Translations under genes and position numbers: made by a program | Notes under the pieces: model-generated | Told to the model about the DNA's origin: nothing | What the model saw: only the letters and a program-made list of their open reading frames with translations | Database searches by the model: none | Shown: in pieces, positions 13,801-26,600 of the stretch | How the letters are laid out: the number at the start of each line of letters is the position of its first letter | Position numbering within the stretch: the first letter of the stretch is position 1 | NCBI GenBank assembly: GCA_029964075.1 | Contig: CM057136.1 | Span: 15,488,381 to 15,552,380 of the forward strand | Length of the DNA: 64,000 nucleotides | Direction: 5' to 3' | From: Patiria pectinifera | Lineage: Eukaryota > Echinodermata > Asteroidea > Valvatida > Asterinidae

Positions 13801-16800
13801 ACTTTAATAGTACCAGCAATAGACGATTCCGCAAAATACATGTAGATCGAATGTGATTAGTTAAATGTACCTATGTGAGTATGGCTGTACTTTTAACTGA
13901 TCAAATAATTAGAACATTGGCTCTCTTCAGGATGATCTGACCAATGTATAAATATAAAGTCTTGTAAAAATATTAATGTAAGAAATGTCTGTTCTTTCAT
14001 ATTGCTTGTGCATGACCGTACGTAAAGCTGTTGGGCACGTCGTGGTCTCTGGAGGTAAACGAGACACGAACAGGTGGAGTGTTCATGGACAGCACTGTGG
14101 GCAGGAAGACCGAGTTCAGCTTTTCTTGGACGGAAAAAGACAACCCATGTAAGTTTGGAAATAATGTTGAAACATTTGAGCATTCATTCTCAGAACTGAC
14201 TAGGAAAAACAGACCAAGAGGGCGCCAATACCTTTCCAAAATACAGACGACGTACGGTGGTTTATTTCAAATCAGCAACGGTCCTGTCTGAAAATTGTTG
14301 TTAACAAAATAGAAATTTTACTGCACCTTTGAGTTCATTTTTACCTTTAAACTTGATGCTATTAGTAATTGTATCAATGGATATTTGTTTTGTTTTCTTT
14401 TAGCAATTGAGGTGACCCTCCAGCGGCCGAATGGGACGATTATTGACTCCTCCTACGACGGCTTCGGCGAGGAACCGAACTTCAAGACAATCATAGTGAA
14501 GATCGAAGGACGGGCGGAGGTGAGGGTCAAAGTTCAATTCAAGGCGATTGCCGTCTCCGCTTAGGGACTATAGATGGCGCTGTTTGCCCTATACTTCACC
14601 CACGCGTTCCAGAAGACAACTTTCAGAAATTGCGAAGAAACGCCAAGCATGGTGGAAAACCACCTTCTATGACTGTGGGTTCGATTCCTATTCCATCCAT
14701 TGTTTCAACCAGGTATGTATTGAAAGCGAGGTTATGGCATTATCTAATGTTGGTTTGTTTGACAATGACGTCATCAACAGGAGGGACTCTGGGATTACAC
14801 AGTAATCAGCAGGCACGCACAACAGGTCGCCATTGCTGTCTCGTCCTACCCAGCAAGCGATGACGTAGACCCCATCATCGTGACGTCAGAGCTAAGCGGC
14901 TCCATCACAGCCTTTGAACAAGGCGAGCCGTTGGTGGCGTATGCCGAGGTTCGTCAGGGCTTCAAACCCATGATTAACGCTACCGTCACAGCAACCATCG
15001 AAAGACCAGGCAGCTTTGAGCCAATCAGACTTGAGCTACTCGATAATGGTGCAGGTATTTGCGATCTTTTCCTAAATTAAGTTTCTTCTCAGGGTCAAAT
15101 TTGTGGAGATGCTATGAGCACACTGTGTCCCAGTCCAACACGTTCAGACGCTATATACCAAGTTGATACTTCTAAAACTCTGGGGAGTATGGCCTAGTGG
15201 TTAGTGTTTGTGACTCATGATCAGAAGGTCAGAGTCGAATCCAGCCGCTAGCAATTATGTTGTGTCCCTGGGCAAGCCACTTCATCCAAACTTGCCTCTC
15301 TCCACCCAAAAGTGGAAATAGGTACCGGCATATACCTGGGGAGAACCTGCGGTGTACTATATAGCATCCCATCTAGTGAAAATAGAAAAATGATTAGTCG
15401 TTTCATGCTACTGAAACCGGAGATAAACGCCTACTTGATGGACCAAATTAGCTCGTGACAGATTTTACTTATGAAACTATGCTTTTTAATAATGGTCATT
15501 AAACATTGAGGGAATTGAACGGTACCAAATTCCTACCGGTAGGACATGTTGTATAGATTCAAAGCTCTTGTGGTTGAGGTGTTCGTAAATGAAAGCTATA
15601 TTTCCAACAGGTGCGGATATCACCAAGAATGACGGGGTGTACTCAAGATCCTTCACTGAATTTACCGGCATCGGGTACTACGGGATACGGATAGACGTGA
15701 ACAACAACGGCGGAGAGGCCATCATTTTGGAGTCCAATCCTTACTCAAAAGCCCGTCCGATTGTGCCCCTCGACAAGATCTATGACCTACCAGAGATTGG
15801 TAAGTGCCAACCCATTCGCTAAATGTTCATCTGGCTTGAAAACTTCTTGATTTTTTTTCACTCTTTCTTATTTCTCCTTCACAGGTGGTATTAGGATCCC
15901 TCTTCCCGGTGCCCCACCAGCGGAGCCGACAGGAACGCCTGCCCCGGCGTTCAGTCGTGGTACATCGGGCGGCTCAAGCCGTGTAGACGCCGTACCTACT
16001 GGCTTCGCTCCAGGTGCTGACCTGTTCCCTCCAGGAGACGTTCTTGATTTCAGAGTCAAGGAAACCTCATTCCAGGATAAGACTGTGACGTTGGTTTGGA
16101 CAGCTCCTGGAGATGATCTTGACAACGGAGCAGGTATATATATCCCATCTTTGTCTGAAAGATTTGCTTTGTAATTCTTAAGGACCGAACATTTCAAACT
16201 ACGGGGGTCGCTAGGTGGACGAGATTGCGTACATCTGTGGCTATAGGTAGCACTGCTCAAGATGGCCTGCTTCGCCGACACTACCACGATTTCGACGCTG
16301 ATTAAAGAATGACAAGTTGGGAAGGGCTGTTAATTCCTTTACGGCTTGTAATAAGGTTCATTCTGGTCCTCATGGCTCTGACAACCTCTCATTTCAGCGC
16401 TTGATTACCGGTCAGTGTTTACAGCGTTATTAGAAAAACATTTGGCGTTATCTCTTTCTATTTTGTTACGCGATGTACGGATGCACACAAGCCAAAAACC
16501 TTGTTCATTCTAGAATAGTTGAATTACCCGAACCCTGGTCAAATTATCGGACTTTGGAGAAATGCAAATGATAAAAACGTGTTCTTTCGCAGCCTCCCGT
16601 TACGAAGTGATCCGTGCCGAGTCCGTTCTGGCCTGGCAGAGCGACCCGACTCCGGAGTCGCATCTGATCCTCAACTCCAGTCACGTGCTCGAAGGGGATC
16701 CCCCGGCGCCTCAGGAGTTCGGCAGTCGGGAAGAGTTACTGGTCCGGGTACCCGTGCCTAAGGGAGCCAGCGTGGTCTCGTACACGTTCGTCCTGCGCGC

Positions 16801-17146
16801 CTTCGACGACGCCGGGAACCCGTCTGGGTTTTCTAACGCGGCACAGGCCGTGCTCAGGGAGTACGTACCCCAGCCGCCAACCACCAAGCCACCGCCTGCT
16901 ACCACGCCACCCCCGGCAACCTGGCCACCGCAACCTGCTGCCACTAAGCCCCACCAACCCGAGTGGCTGAGCTGGCAGATTGCACTGATTGTCATCGGCA
17001 GCGTCGCCGCAGTGCTTGTGCTGATCGTTGTAGGGATAGCGGGGTTTAAGTTCTCGAAGTCGAAGGACAAACATGTGAAGCAATCCTACGACGGGGAAGT
17101 GGGGAAGGGAGATGTTAGGGGAAAATATAACCCCACGTTTGCATAG
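7840..17146 (+). CDS. CLCA-family protein, complete, with intact protease and VWA metal sites
   Basis: Fifteen exons join in phase: 7840-8016, 8440-8731, 9241-9373, 9568-9742, 11061-11190, 11948-12063, 12747-12974, 13108-13294, 13583-13692, 14028-14148, 14404-14519, 14781-15054, 15611-15799, 15885-16133, 16593-17146. They total 3051 nt (1016 aa). In order: signal peptide (about 1-24), N-terminal CLCA domain with the zinc-protease motif HEWGHLRWGLFDE (H162, E163, H166), Cys-rich segment, VWA domain with a full MIDAS set (D335, S337, S339, T406, D436), beta-sandwich, fibronectin-III-like part, Pro/Thr linker and one transmembrane helix (about 962-984). The length is usual for CLCA proteins (about 900-1000 aa). 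Known members are self-cleaving metalloproteases whose fragment regulates calcium-activated chloride channels. The start is the first ATG before the signal peptide. A TAG at 17144 ends the protein five codons earlier than in the upstream duplicate. Confidence 0.93.
10014..10512. mobile_element. Foldback (MITE-like) element in intron 4 of the second CLCA-like gene
   Basis: The arm from about 10014 to 10335 (GTTCACTTTGAAGATAAAAG...) pairs with the arm from about 10355 to 10512. The inner stems (TATAGGTAAAATAACAAGCA near 10313 against its complement near 10356) leave a short loop. No ORF is present, as expected for a nonautonomous DNA transposon. The left arm is interrupted by another element at 10125-10277. 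Confidence 0.75.
10125..10277. mobile_element. Nested MITE with 17-bp perfect terminal inverted repeats
   Basis: TATCCGGTTCGTAAGTG at 10125-10141 is exactly inverted at 10261-10277. The 153-bp unit interrupts the left arm of the larger foldback and is absent from the right arm, so it inserted later. Terminal TA would fit a Tc1/mariner-type target duplication. Confidence 0.75.
10508..10976. mobile_element. 469-bp foldback element with TACAGGGTGAGT-like ends
   Basis: The two halves are reverse complements nearly throughout: TACAGGGTGAGT at 10508 against its complement ending at 10976, and GAAAAGGTGTACGTTCTTTC against its complement around 10750. No ORF is present. The ends recall DNA transposons whose termini begin CAGGGTG. 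A related single end, TACAGGGTGGTTCAAAATAA, is at 23884. Confidence 0.75.
15182..15400 (+). mobile_element. tRNA-derived SINE
   Basis: It contains a pol III A box (TGGCCTAGTGG) and B box (AGAGTCGAATCC) about 40 nt apart, then the block TGTGTCCCTGGGCAAGCCAC, which is common in SINE bodies of many animals. It lies in the intron between exons 12 and 13 and is absent from the upstream duplicate's matching intron, so it inserted after duplication. Confidence 0.75.
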
Positions 17147-17606
17147 GCCGAGATTTAAGGCCAATAATGAAAAGGTTAGGCCTGAAGTTCAACATGCTTG
17201 TCAGAAAAGAAGTAAACATAATTTGGTAAAACTTCAAACATTTGCAGGTGAATTTGAAACAATTTCGGTGAAAAATTTATAACAATTTCGGTGAATTTGA
17301 ATTTTTTTTGGGTGTATCTAAATTATATTAAATATTTGTGTATAATTTGGTGGAATAATAACTTTCCAACTGATCAAGAACCGAAATTCAGACAAGTGCA
17401 GATGCAGTGAAATCAATTTTGAAACGCCTCACCGGCGTAAAAATATACATTTGCTCTCATTTTGGAGTCTTTTTGGAAGGTGAATTGGTACTTGATATTG
17501 TAAGGTTTTTAATTTGTGTACATAAGTCTGGATAGGTATTTACATGAAATGTTCATAACGGAGAAATATGCAAAGTCGTTTAGGTGAATTGCAGCTGACC
17601 GAAATC

Positions 17607-17612
17607 AATAAA
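17607..17612 (+). promoter_or_regulatory. Candidate poly(A) signal AATAAA, second CLCA-like gene
   Basis: The context GAAATCAATAAATTGTA is shared with 4061 in the upstream duplicate. It lies about 460 nt after the stop codon. Confidence 0.5.
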
Positions 17613-17639
17613 TTGTATTTAAAAATTGTATTTTAATAG

Positions 17640-20600
17640 TAAAGGCCAATTGAATTTGGTCAAGACGAATGTCAAAATTACTGGTGGCTTCTATAATCGG
17701 AGTTATCAATCGTTCGGAGTTACCCCCACATAACAGTCTTCACTCAGTTGACTGTTGTATACGTACTTATCATCATAGGTGTAAAGAACGACAAGAAAAA
17801 TACTCTGATTATTGTTTAACTTGTACTTTCGAAACTGTTTTGTTGTTGTTTTAACTGTGAATCATTTCTAGTAGACTTCTCACTTCATGCGAGAGGCACA
17901 GTAGAACATGGCATTAATATACATTTTTTTGAAGGACGCATCGGTTGTTTTTTTTTAGATATAATATTAAATAATTGAAGCAATAAAAAGGACAATAGTT
18001 TAAGGTAGAGTACTTCAGTATGATTAATTGCACACATCGATACAATTTTAATGTCTCTGATATGAACAGTGAAACAGATATCCAACTTTTGACAAGGGTT
18101 TGTAAGTTTTTTTGACGAAGTCATGGATTCGTACTGGTTTCTCCGATTTAGTCAGTCATAAAGTAGTGACGTTCAGACCCTCTTTTCGGTATTCGCCAAC
18201 AGGGGGCGCATTTCAACTCTATATTCGAGAAAAAAACCATTTAGGACAGTTGTGCAGTTTTTTCTTGCCTAGTTTGAAGTGAAATAAAATGGGAATGTTG
18301 AAATTTTCAGTTTTATTGAGAGAAGAATTCAAACAAGCACGGCTTAATCCAAGTTTGCAACCCAGTTTTCAAAATTCTAACATACACATCCATGACTAGC
18401 CAATGTCCATGCTTGCCAACACACATGCATACCTACAAGTATCAAACTGTATTGTTGTTTGAACTTTGGGTTTGAATGGCGCGTGTCCGATAGCGCATAT
18501 ATCTCATAGTTTAATCGCAGAGCCTGATGAAACGTCACCACACAAACACCGCCATGCCATGTTTTCATACCTGGTGCCCGCCATCTTCATGCAGACAATG
18601 GCACTCCACGGGGCCTCTCCACTGGTGTCTAGCAACCAGCGAGCGCTTGGAGAGCGGGCATGCGCTGTGCAGCATCACCCTGCCATATCAATAAAAGAGT
18701 TGGTGTAGGGTGAATTTTGTTTGTCGTAGGTGTACGTACGAGCCGTTTATTTGCTCTTTTTCCATCTATTTTCACGCCATTCAATAACTGTATGATGTAG
18801 CTTGGCATCGCTATACAAAAAGCAACGAATTAGTAAACCTTTCCGGTGTCCGAAATGCATTCTGGGTACAGTTGGCAAACGGTTTACGCACTATTCTATC
18901 ATTCAAATGGCGCAGCGAACCAGTGGTCTTTTTCTTTTCCCACCACCACCCATCACTTGTGTTACGGCCACAGTTCAATACATGTTTTCGCATATTTTAC
19001 ACGGAATAATTATGTGCAAAGGTCGGGAGAGTCCTGTTTAGCTTTAAAACACACACAAAAATCTCTGTGTTACAGATTGTAACATGAACATCACAATAGT
19101 AGAAGATGCTGTATTTTGGATCCTGATCAGTAGGCCTACACAACTGAATTTGCATGCCAACAAAAATAACTGACCATTAAAAGAAAAGTATCAATGTGTT
19201 TCTTTTGTGAGGAGTCATCACGCAGCCAACCACTTGCCGACTTATCTTTATCATCTCTGCAATTTAAAAGCCGAAAATTGACAACATTGTTGTGCAGCGT
19301 CAGTGCATTTGCACAGGGGGTCACAGGTTATCTACTGCGAAAGACTCGTCTCTGGGTTCAAAGGTCAAGTGTCTGAACTCTCAGAAAATGCGCCAATTGT
19401 CGCTCACCTGTGTTTCACGCCAGCAAAAAAAGAAAACCCCGGAGTCACCGAGTGGTGTGATTTTTCGAGGCTTGTCCAACTCGGTTTCAAAAATTGATGG
19501 CTGGGATTGGCGTCAAGTTTCCCCAACTTGACGCGGGCTTAGGGCCGATTGGGTACCGTCCGCCGCTATATTCTATGACTGATGTACATGTATAATAGCA
19601 CCCGGTATTAGCTCGATGTACATGTATCAGGTACAAAGTGGTAGTAAGTTGGTGTCAATCTATAGACGATGGACAACAAAATAATCTGTCAACGATCAAT
19701 TTCGTCTTGTCAGGGGTATTTGAGAAGCAGCTGTAAAATGTAGATGCCAGGATAATTCTGAGATTCCTTGCGATTAAGAATGGGTTTACCAGCTGATCTA
19801 CGCCCATAAAACAATATTCAAAATACTAACTGCTTTCTCAATAGTTCTTCAGAACTTGCTGGAGACTAACGCAAAGGAACACACGTCAATCTAGTGATGT
19901 CTTTGTGGGCTATTCACGTTGATTTCTAAACCAAATTTCCCGACAAGAAATGAGGTCATTTTGGTTAAATTTTCGGCTGAACGAATGAGACTTTAAATGC
20001 CAAGTGAAGTTTGGCTGTTTTCAAGCAAATTTTTCAACACTTTAAAATGTCTTCGGTGCTTCAATTTATAAAAGGTGGAACTGTCACTGAAATGCAAAGA
20101 TTAATAACCCTCCCTCTTAAGTAGTCGCTATGAAGACCCTGTCTAAATATTTATCCATCTCCTAGTTTCATTCGCCTTGACAATTATAAAAAAAAAATCT
20201 ATTATGCCACACAAGATAGCGGCTTGATAAGAAGTGGTATTTTTTTCCAGCGTCACTTCAACAGAACAAAATAACTCGAAACCAACTAACCTTTTTTTTC
20301 TCACAAGCCTGGCCATTAAAAGCTACAGCAAAAAAAAACAATAAGGTGATATCATTTTTTGGCAGTTTACTATCATTTCTACCTCTTGTTCCACCCCTTG
20401 TAAGTATCCATGTCAATTAACCCATAAACGGGCTGCAGACCAGAACACTAAATAAAGAAGAATTGAAGTTCACTTATTTGCTTTCAAAAGGTCAATTTTA
20501 TAGTCGTGTCGTTCGTTTGATGAACATGTCGGGCTGTGCTCGCACGTCATTGACAAGCATGGAAATGTTCGATGGAGATTTAAAGCCCGGCACGAAACGG

Positions 20601-20676
20601 AGTCCCACCAGTTAGAAAGAATGTTCAGAACAAGAACATTTAGTCTTCTGTACGGGCTGGACACCATACCGACGCA
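17640..20676. other. Intergenic DNA between the second and third CLCA-like genes
   Basis: Homology to the region after the first gene fades near 17790. A CTCF-like motif sits at 18196. The rest shows scattered homopolymer runs and TGTACATGTA motifs (19583, 19617) but no supported exon or RNA gene. Sequence immediately upstream of the third gene's ATG (20460-20676) may hold its 5' UTR; no TATA box could be assigned. Confidence 0.45.
18196..18209 (+). promoter_or_regulatory. CTCF-core-like site between two CLCA-like genes
   Basis: CCAACAGGGGGCGC matches the vertebrate CTCF core (CCASYAGRKGGCRS) at all but one position. A single match in 64 kb can occur by chance, and binding in this organism is unknown. 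Confidence 0.25.
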
Positions 20677-23600
20677 ATGACGGGCAAACACCTATTGCTG
20701 CGCATGTTGGCGTGTTATGCCGTCCTAGACCTGCACGTACTCGCGTCATCAGCCATTACCATAGAGGACAACGGGTATACCAACGTTGTCGTGGCTATAC
20801 AACCCGACGTTTCCCAAAGTGACGAATTGATCGATAAAATTCAAGTAAGTTCGAATAATTCTTTACTGACACGAACCTCTGTTTACAACAACAAAAAGTA
20901 CATAACATATTACGCATTAAAATGATCGTTTCGTCAGGCTGACAATGTAATATTAAGATGTTATAAAACTGGTGAAATCATATTTGGTTCTTCTTTTTAG
21001 AGAGGTCCTGGCACTAATTTATTAATAGTGAGAAATTGAGAAACTTTGAGGCAGATGTGGTGTGGTGTAAATAATAGATTTGTCTTCTGTATATTTACCT
21101 GTGTTTTTAGCTGTTGGAAAATCTCTTTGAAAAAAGGGAAGTTCATTGTTCAGGTGACCGAAGAACCGGTCCGTCTTGCCAGCGCAGTGCGGTCGGATGG
21201 TCTACCGTGCACACAGCTCTCCGGCCCCACGAATGTTCTGCCAGCGCACGGTGGTTTCAACGATGATTGAGCATGCGCTGACACGGCGTGCATTTGCCAT
21301 ATGAAGTTATACGAAAACGAAACTCGTCGAGGTTTTTGCAAAATATTAAGCCTCTCTATTATTAACCCCACCCTTTTCTGCGCAAACCACATCTGTCCAA
21401 CATGCATGGCACCGTCTTTTTCTCTTTTTGCTCATAAAGGAGATGTTCAAGGAAGCATCGATCCATCTCAACCGGGCCACAAACCGCCGTCTATTCTTCC
21501 GCAACGTCACCATTCTGGTTCCGCAGACGTGGCCTGCGAACAACTCCGGCTACCTGTCCCACTCGGAGGCCACGCTGGAGGACCCTGACGTCATCGTGAC
21601 GTCATCCGACGGACCGCGCCCCTCGACTCCTCCTTACACCCGGCGAGACCGAGGTTGCGGCCAGCAAGGGTTGAGCATTAACTTCGTGGACGCCTTTCTG
21701 TTGGATCCGAACACAACTAACACATATGCTTCCCTCGGTAAGCGGATTTGAACTTCGGTAAAACCTGCCAAAGAATTCTTTACAAAACTGTTTTCCTTAC
21801 TAATGAATTACTGAAGAAAACAACATTCTAAAAAACATGTGACTGAAAAACTGACCAAAAAAAAATATTTATTTCTAAACTTCTTGCTTAACCTTAGCCA
21901 AAGTGTCCACCTTTTTCATAATGACACTGACTGCATTCTATCTGATATTTATTCCAAAATATTTTTTTTTTCATTGAACGTGATTAAGATTTATGTTCAA
22001 TATTAGGGAGCCGGACGCTTTTGTCAACATTTGAAACTTATTAGATCTTTTTCATCAGGGCATTTTGCTTCTTCCATGGTTCATCGGTAAACTCCAAACT
22101 AGTCGATAATTGAAATGAAGAAAAAATGAACCAAACTGTCATTTCGATTCAGGTCATGTGTTGTTGTACGAGTGGGGCCACTATCGCTGGGGCTTGTTTG
22201 ACGAATTCTCGGACGATGAAGACAACCAATTTCACCACTCGAGTGTCACAAACCAGTTTGAAGGAGTCAGGTCAGCAATATTTAGATGAAATTTTGTTTA
22301 ATCATGGTTGAAAGATGCATAGCCTACCCCATGCTCTTAAAAAAAAATGGGATTTTTTTTTCTGTCAACGATTTTTCAATTCGCATGTTTTGTTTGAACG
22401 AAAAAACTACTTTATTTCGATTTTGGGCGTCTGCAATTCTCTGAAATAAGTGCTTTCATTTTGTGTACAATAATCCGCCCTGCGACAGCCACATTATCAT
22501 TTGGCAGCCAATAATTCAACTTTTGTGAAGAAATATTTCAATAACTAAACGTCGGTTTTTTTTTCAATGTGTCACTCAAATGTAACTGTAAATTAGCAAT
22601 TGAAAAAAATAAAGGATTATCGATTTTTCGAGGTGCAACTTGAAATTAGCACAGGGAAGACATCTGTAATTGTTCACTTTCTCGTTATGTTTATTCATAA
22701 ATGTGTACGTTTATTGTCAGATAGGCCTATTTGAATGTGAGCCGAATGAAGACGACCATGCATATTCATAAATACACGTACAGCCCTAGACTAGCCTTTG
22801 CTACTACTAGGCTACATATGATATTGCGAAAGTCAAGAAAGAACAGTGTTCCTTGTAAAGTATAGGCCCTTTTTTGTCGGTGCTTGTTTTCAGGTGTTCA
22901 TACGACATAACCGGTACGCCAATGGTGTTAGAGTCCAACGGACACGACTACCGGCCGTGCTACGGGAATACTGACGATGGTTACGAGGTTGGGTGTATGT
23001 TCATCCCTACCGAGACGCAGGAGAATGCCACGGGGTCGGTCATGTACGGGCGGGGCAGATATAACAACGTAAGCATGTTTTTTTAACGTAACTTTGATCG
23101 ACGGTGATGCCGCGAAAAGCCTATTTTGCGCCATTACTGCGGATGCATCACAAAACGCGCGTCACGCGTGTCACGGGCATGTCGGACGCGTGCTTAATGT
23201 GGCGCGCGTGTAATTTGAAATCCCTATTGGTCAAATGAGCACTGAGAGCACGCGTACCACCTGCGCGAGTGGTGCCGCCTCAGTAATAGTTAATTTTTGT
23301 CGATTAATAAGTCTAATAGCGAAACTTCAACGAATGTTTATATCGCTTGTTACTTTTGTTCGTCACATGAAAGATCGTGGACTTCTGTGACTCCGATCCG
23401 GGGAATCCTATGAACTTTCACAATCGCGAGGCACCAAGCCGACATAACCGACTCTGTGACCAGCGAAGCAACTGGGATGTGATGAGAGAACACAGCGACC
23501 TTAAAGGTATTAGTTGTCTTGGAATCATCGCCAAAGATGAGAAATATGAGAAGGAACACGCTTTAATGCCCCCAGCGAGCTCCATATTTCAACGTATTTT

Positions 23601-26600
23601 CAAATTATGTTAGTGTGTGTGATTATAGAATTAGTGTGCCGACGTTGTCAGCTTTTAGCTTGAGCCTAAAGATCTTTTATTTCTGGAATTCTTTTCTAGA
23701 TGGTAACAACCTGCCACGAGAGCTTTTGGCTGATGATCTTGAGCCCGCATTTCAAATCGTCCGACGTGGGACGAGGAGGGTTATGCTGGTATTGGAAACA
23801 TCTTCGTATATAGCGGTAGGTACCGTAGGTTAAGCGTGAATTTCATGCACGCAAAAAACTAATACCCATTGCACATTCGAACATACAGGGTGGTTCAAAA
23901 TAAAGGAAATCCAGTTTTGACAGCAATTGTCACCAATTGTTTTAAATTATTTTAACTTTTTGATTAGTATATTGCTATTAAAGTACTGGCCTTTGAGCAT
24001 AAGTGACGGGGGAAAATCGTTGCGATTGCGTTTGTCTCTGAGCAATGGTGGTAGTTTAACATTTCAAGTGCGAAACATGTTAGTCCACGGAGGTATACAT
24101 TCCATCGGCAGGACTGAGCTGAGCTGTTGGAGCTTGATTTGAAGACAAAATATTACCACTCTTCAAGCAAGGATCTTTGCTTTAGTTCTACTTCAATTTT
24201 TGAAAGACTAACAACCGTGACATTTGATTGTTATGTAATGTTATGCAACAATGAACTTAAGCCTACGGCTCCTTGGGTATGACCTAAACAGTGACATGAA
24301 TAATTGCACAGCTTCAATGCAGGTCAAAACAGTTTGGTTTCTAATTTTTGTGAACTACAAAAACAATCCTTGTCTTTGTTTTGCACACAGGGCGAGACAC
24401 ACCAGCGAATGATAAATGCCGCTGCAGCCTTCATCTGGACAGTACCACCGGGTGTGTGGCTGGGTCTGATAGGGTACAACAGCCAAGCAACGCCTAACAT
24501 TGTCATGTTACAAGTGCAGAGTGACAATGACCGCCAAACTCTTATAAATGCTCTTCCAACATCAACAACTGGTAAAACGTCTATAGGTTCCGGCCTATTT
24601 CGGGCAATGGAGGTAAGGATACAATACGTAATTATATATTGTAAAAAAGCAAGGCATTAATTTTGAGGGAACTATTTTGCTCTACTTTGCAAAATATGTA
24701 CTAATAACAAAATGCGGCACTGTTCTACAATTTTAATTGATGGTACTAATGGGCTTTCGTTCGTTTTTGCTTGTAAAAAAAATCGTCCGCATGCTGTCAT
24801 TGTTACTTTTTCTGAACCTGTACACAATGACTAATCGCTAAGCGCTTGATCATGGTTAAACATTTTTTTTCTCATAATTCCATCCAGTACAGGGATGTTT
24901 TCCATTGTACGAACTTTTTTTCGTTTTTCATTTTGCAGTTTTTACAGTTGGGCGACAGTGCCACGACTAATGACCGCATCCTTCTAGCCAATGGATTCAA
25001 GGAGAACCAAGCAATATGGATCTGGCAAATCAAGGATCGGATTATAGAGTCCAAAGTTATCGTGGATACAGTGGCAGTGACGTCGAACGCCGACCCGCAA
25101 CTCGCAGAGGTGTCTCAACTAACAGGTAGTGTTATGGCGGTCAGAGAGGGCCAGCACATGCAGTAACCTTTATCACACTGACTGACTGACTGACTGAATA
25201 ACTCCCCGTGAGCTGGGCAGTGCTGTCGTATAGGGTCACCATGTAACGCCAATAAATGAGCTTAATCCGGCCTACTGCGTCTGTGTAAAGCCTAGTTCCA
25301 TTACCGAAGTTAATCTTATGCAGCCTGCGCAGACAGTGCGCTGAACCGTCTGCAACTTTGCCCATTGTCTGCAAGATAGTTTGCGTCTGTCTGAGTTGTC
25401 GGTGACATTTATTTGCGGATGAAATGTTTCCATAAATTTCTGCATTGCAGTTTATGGAAACTAAAACAACCTACGAGCCAAAACTCGATGGGCCCCTGCA
25501 ACCCCCGGCCCCCGGCCGATGGTGTCTCTCATTGCGCGGTCTGTGCTTAAGCGCGAGATGACAACAGTAAACGGGGGAGCGGGGACCGGAACCATTTTGG
25601 TCATTTTAGGCTTCAGACCAGGTGCATGAAAAGACTTCCGCGATCCAGTAAATGGTCATTATGAACCAATGGAATAGAACTAGACATCGTGCACTACAAA
25701 GTTTTTTATTTATTTTTTTAGGCGGGAGATTTTATTACGCGCCGAATGACTCAGGATCGGGAAACTCACTGAACGAAGCGTTAACGAGATCCGTGGATAA
25801 CAGTGACGTCAGCAACTCCGACAAGCAGCTCCAAGTAAGTGTCGCAGGATGACTTTCCTTTTTTTTGCTAGGGATTGCCAAAGCGAGACTATGCTAGCCG
25901 ATTAGAGACTTTGGGTTAATCATCAAGGTTTGTTATTTATATTGCACAGTGATCACTTGTGAATATTCTTGATAATAATTGACAATGGGGTTCGGTTTTT
26001 CAATTTTTTAGATTTGGAGCGCGTCTGTCACTGTTCCGGTCGGAGAGTCGCGAAGCGCTGTCACTTACATCGACGCCACCATCGGAAAGAAAACAAAGTT
26101 CACCATAACCTGGGTACAAACAGGTAAAAATTAAGACATTTTCTAAGGTGTTGACTTCTCTTAATAGACGTTCTCTTACTTTTGCTGTCACTGTGGCAAT
26201 GATGTTAAGATATACACATTTCCAAACTCATAGCCTGTACTGGTGAAGCGTGAATTTAGGTTTCTGTGAAAAACGGACTCATGTAGTATTGCGCATGCCT
26301 TAGCGAAGATAATTAGGAGAGTGACCGGTCACGTGAGAGGGTTTAACCAATCAAAGGGTATAGGAGTCCGATTTTCATGGGAGTCTGATTTTCATATGAC
26401 ACAAGCTCTTTTTTTATTATAATGCTGAGACTATACGACTTGTCCAGTAGCCTCTCTGTGACATGTTAAAACATTGTACGGTATCCCGTTAATGCCATTA
26501 AAAAAATACTTAACAATATTATTTTATAACTTTCTTTGTCTTTTCAGACACACCGAATATTACGCTAAGTGACCCGGATGGAGCTTTATTGACATCCTCG

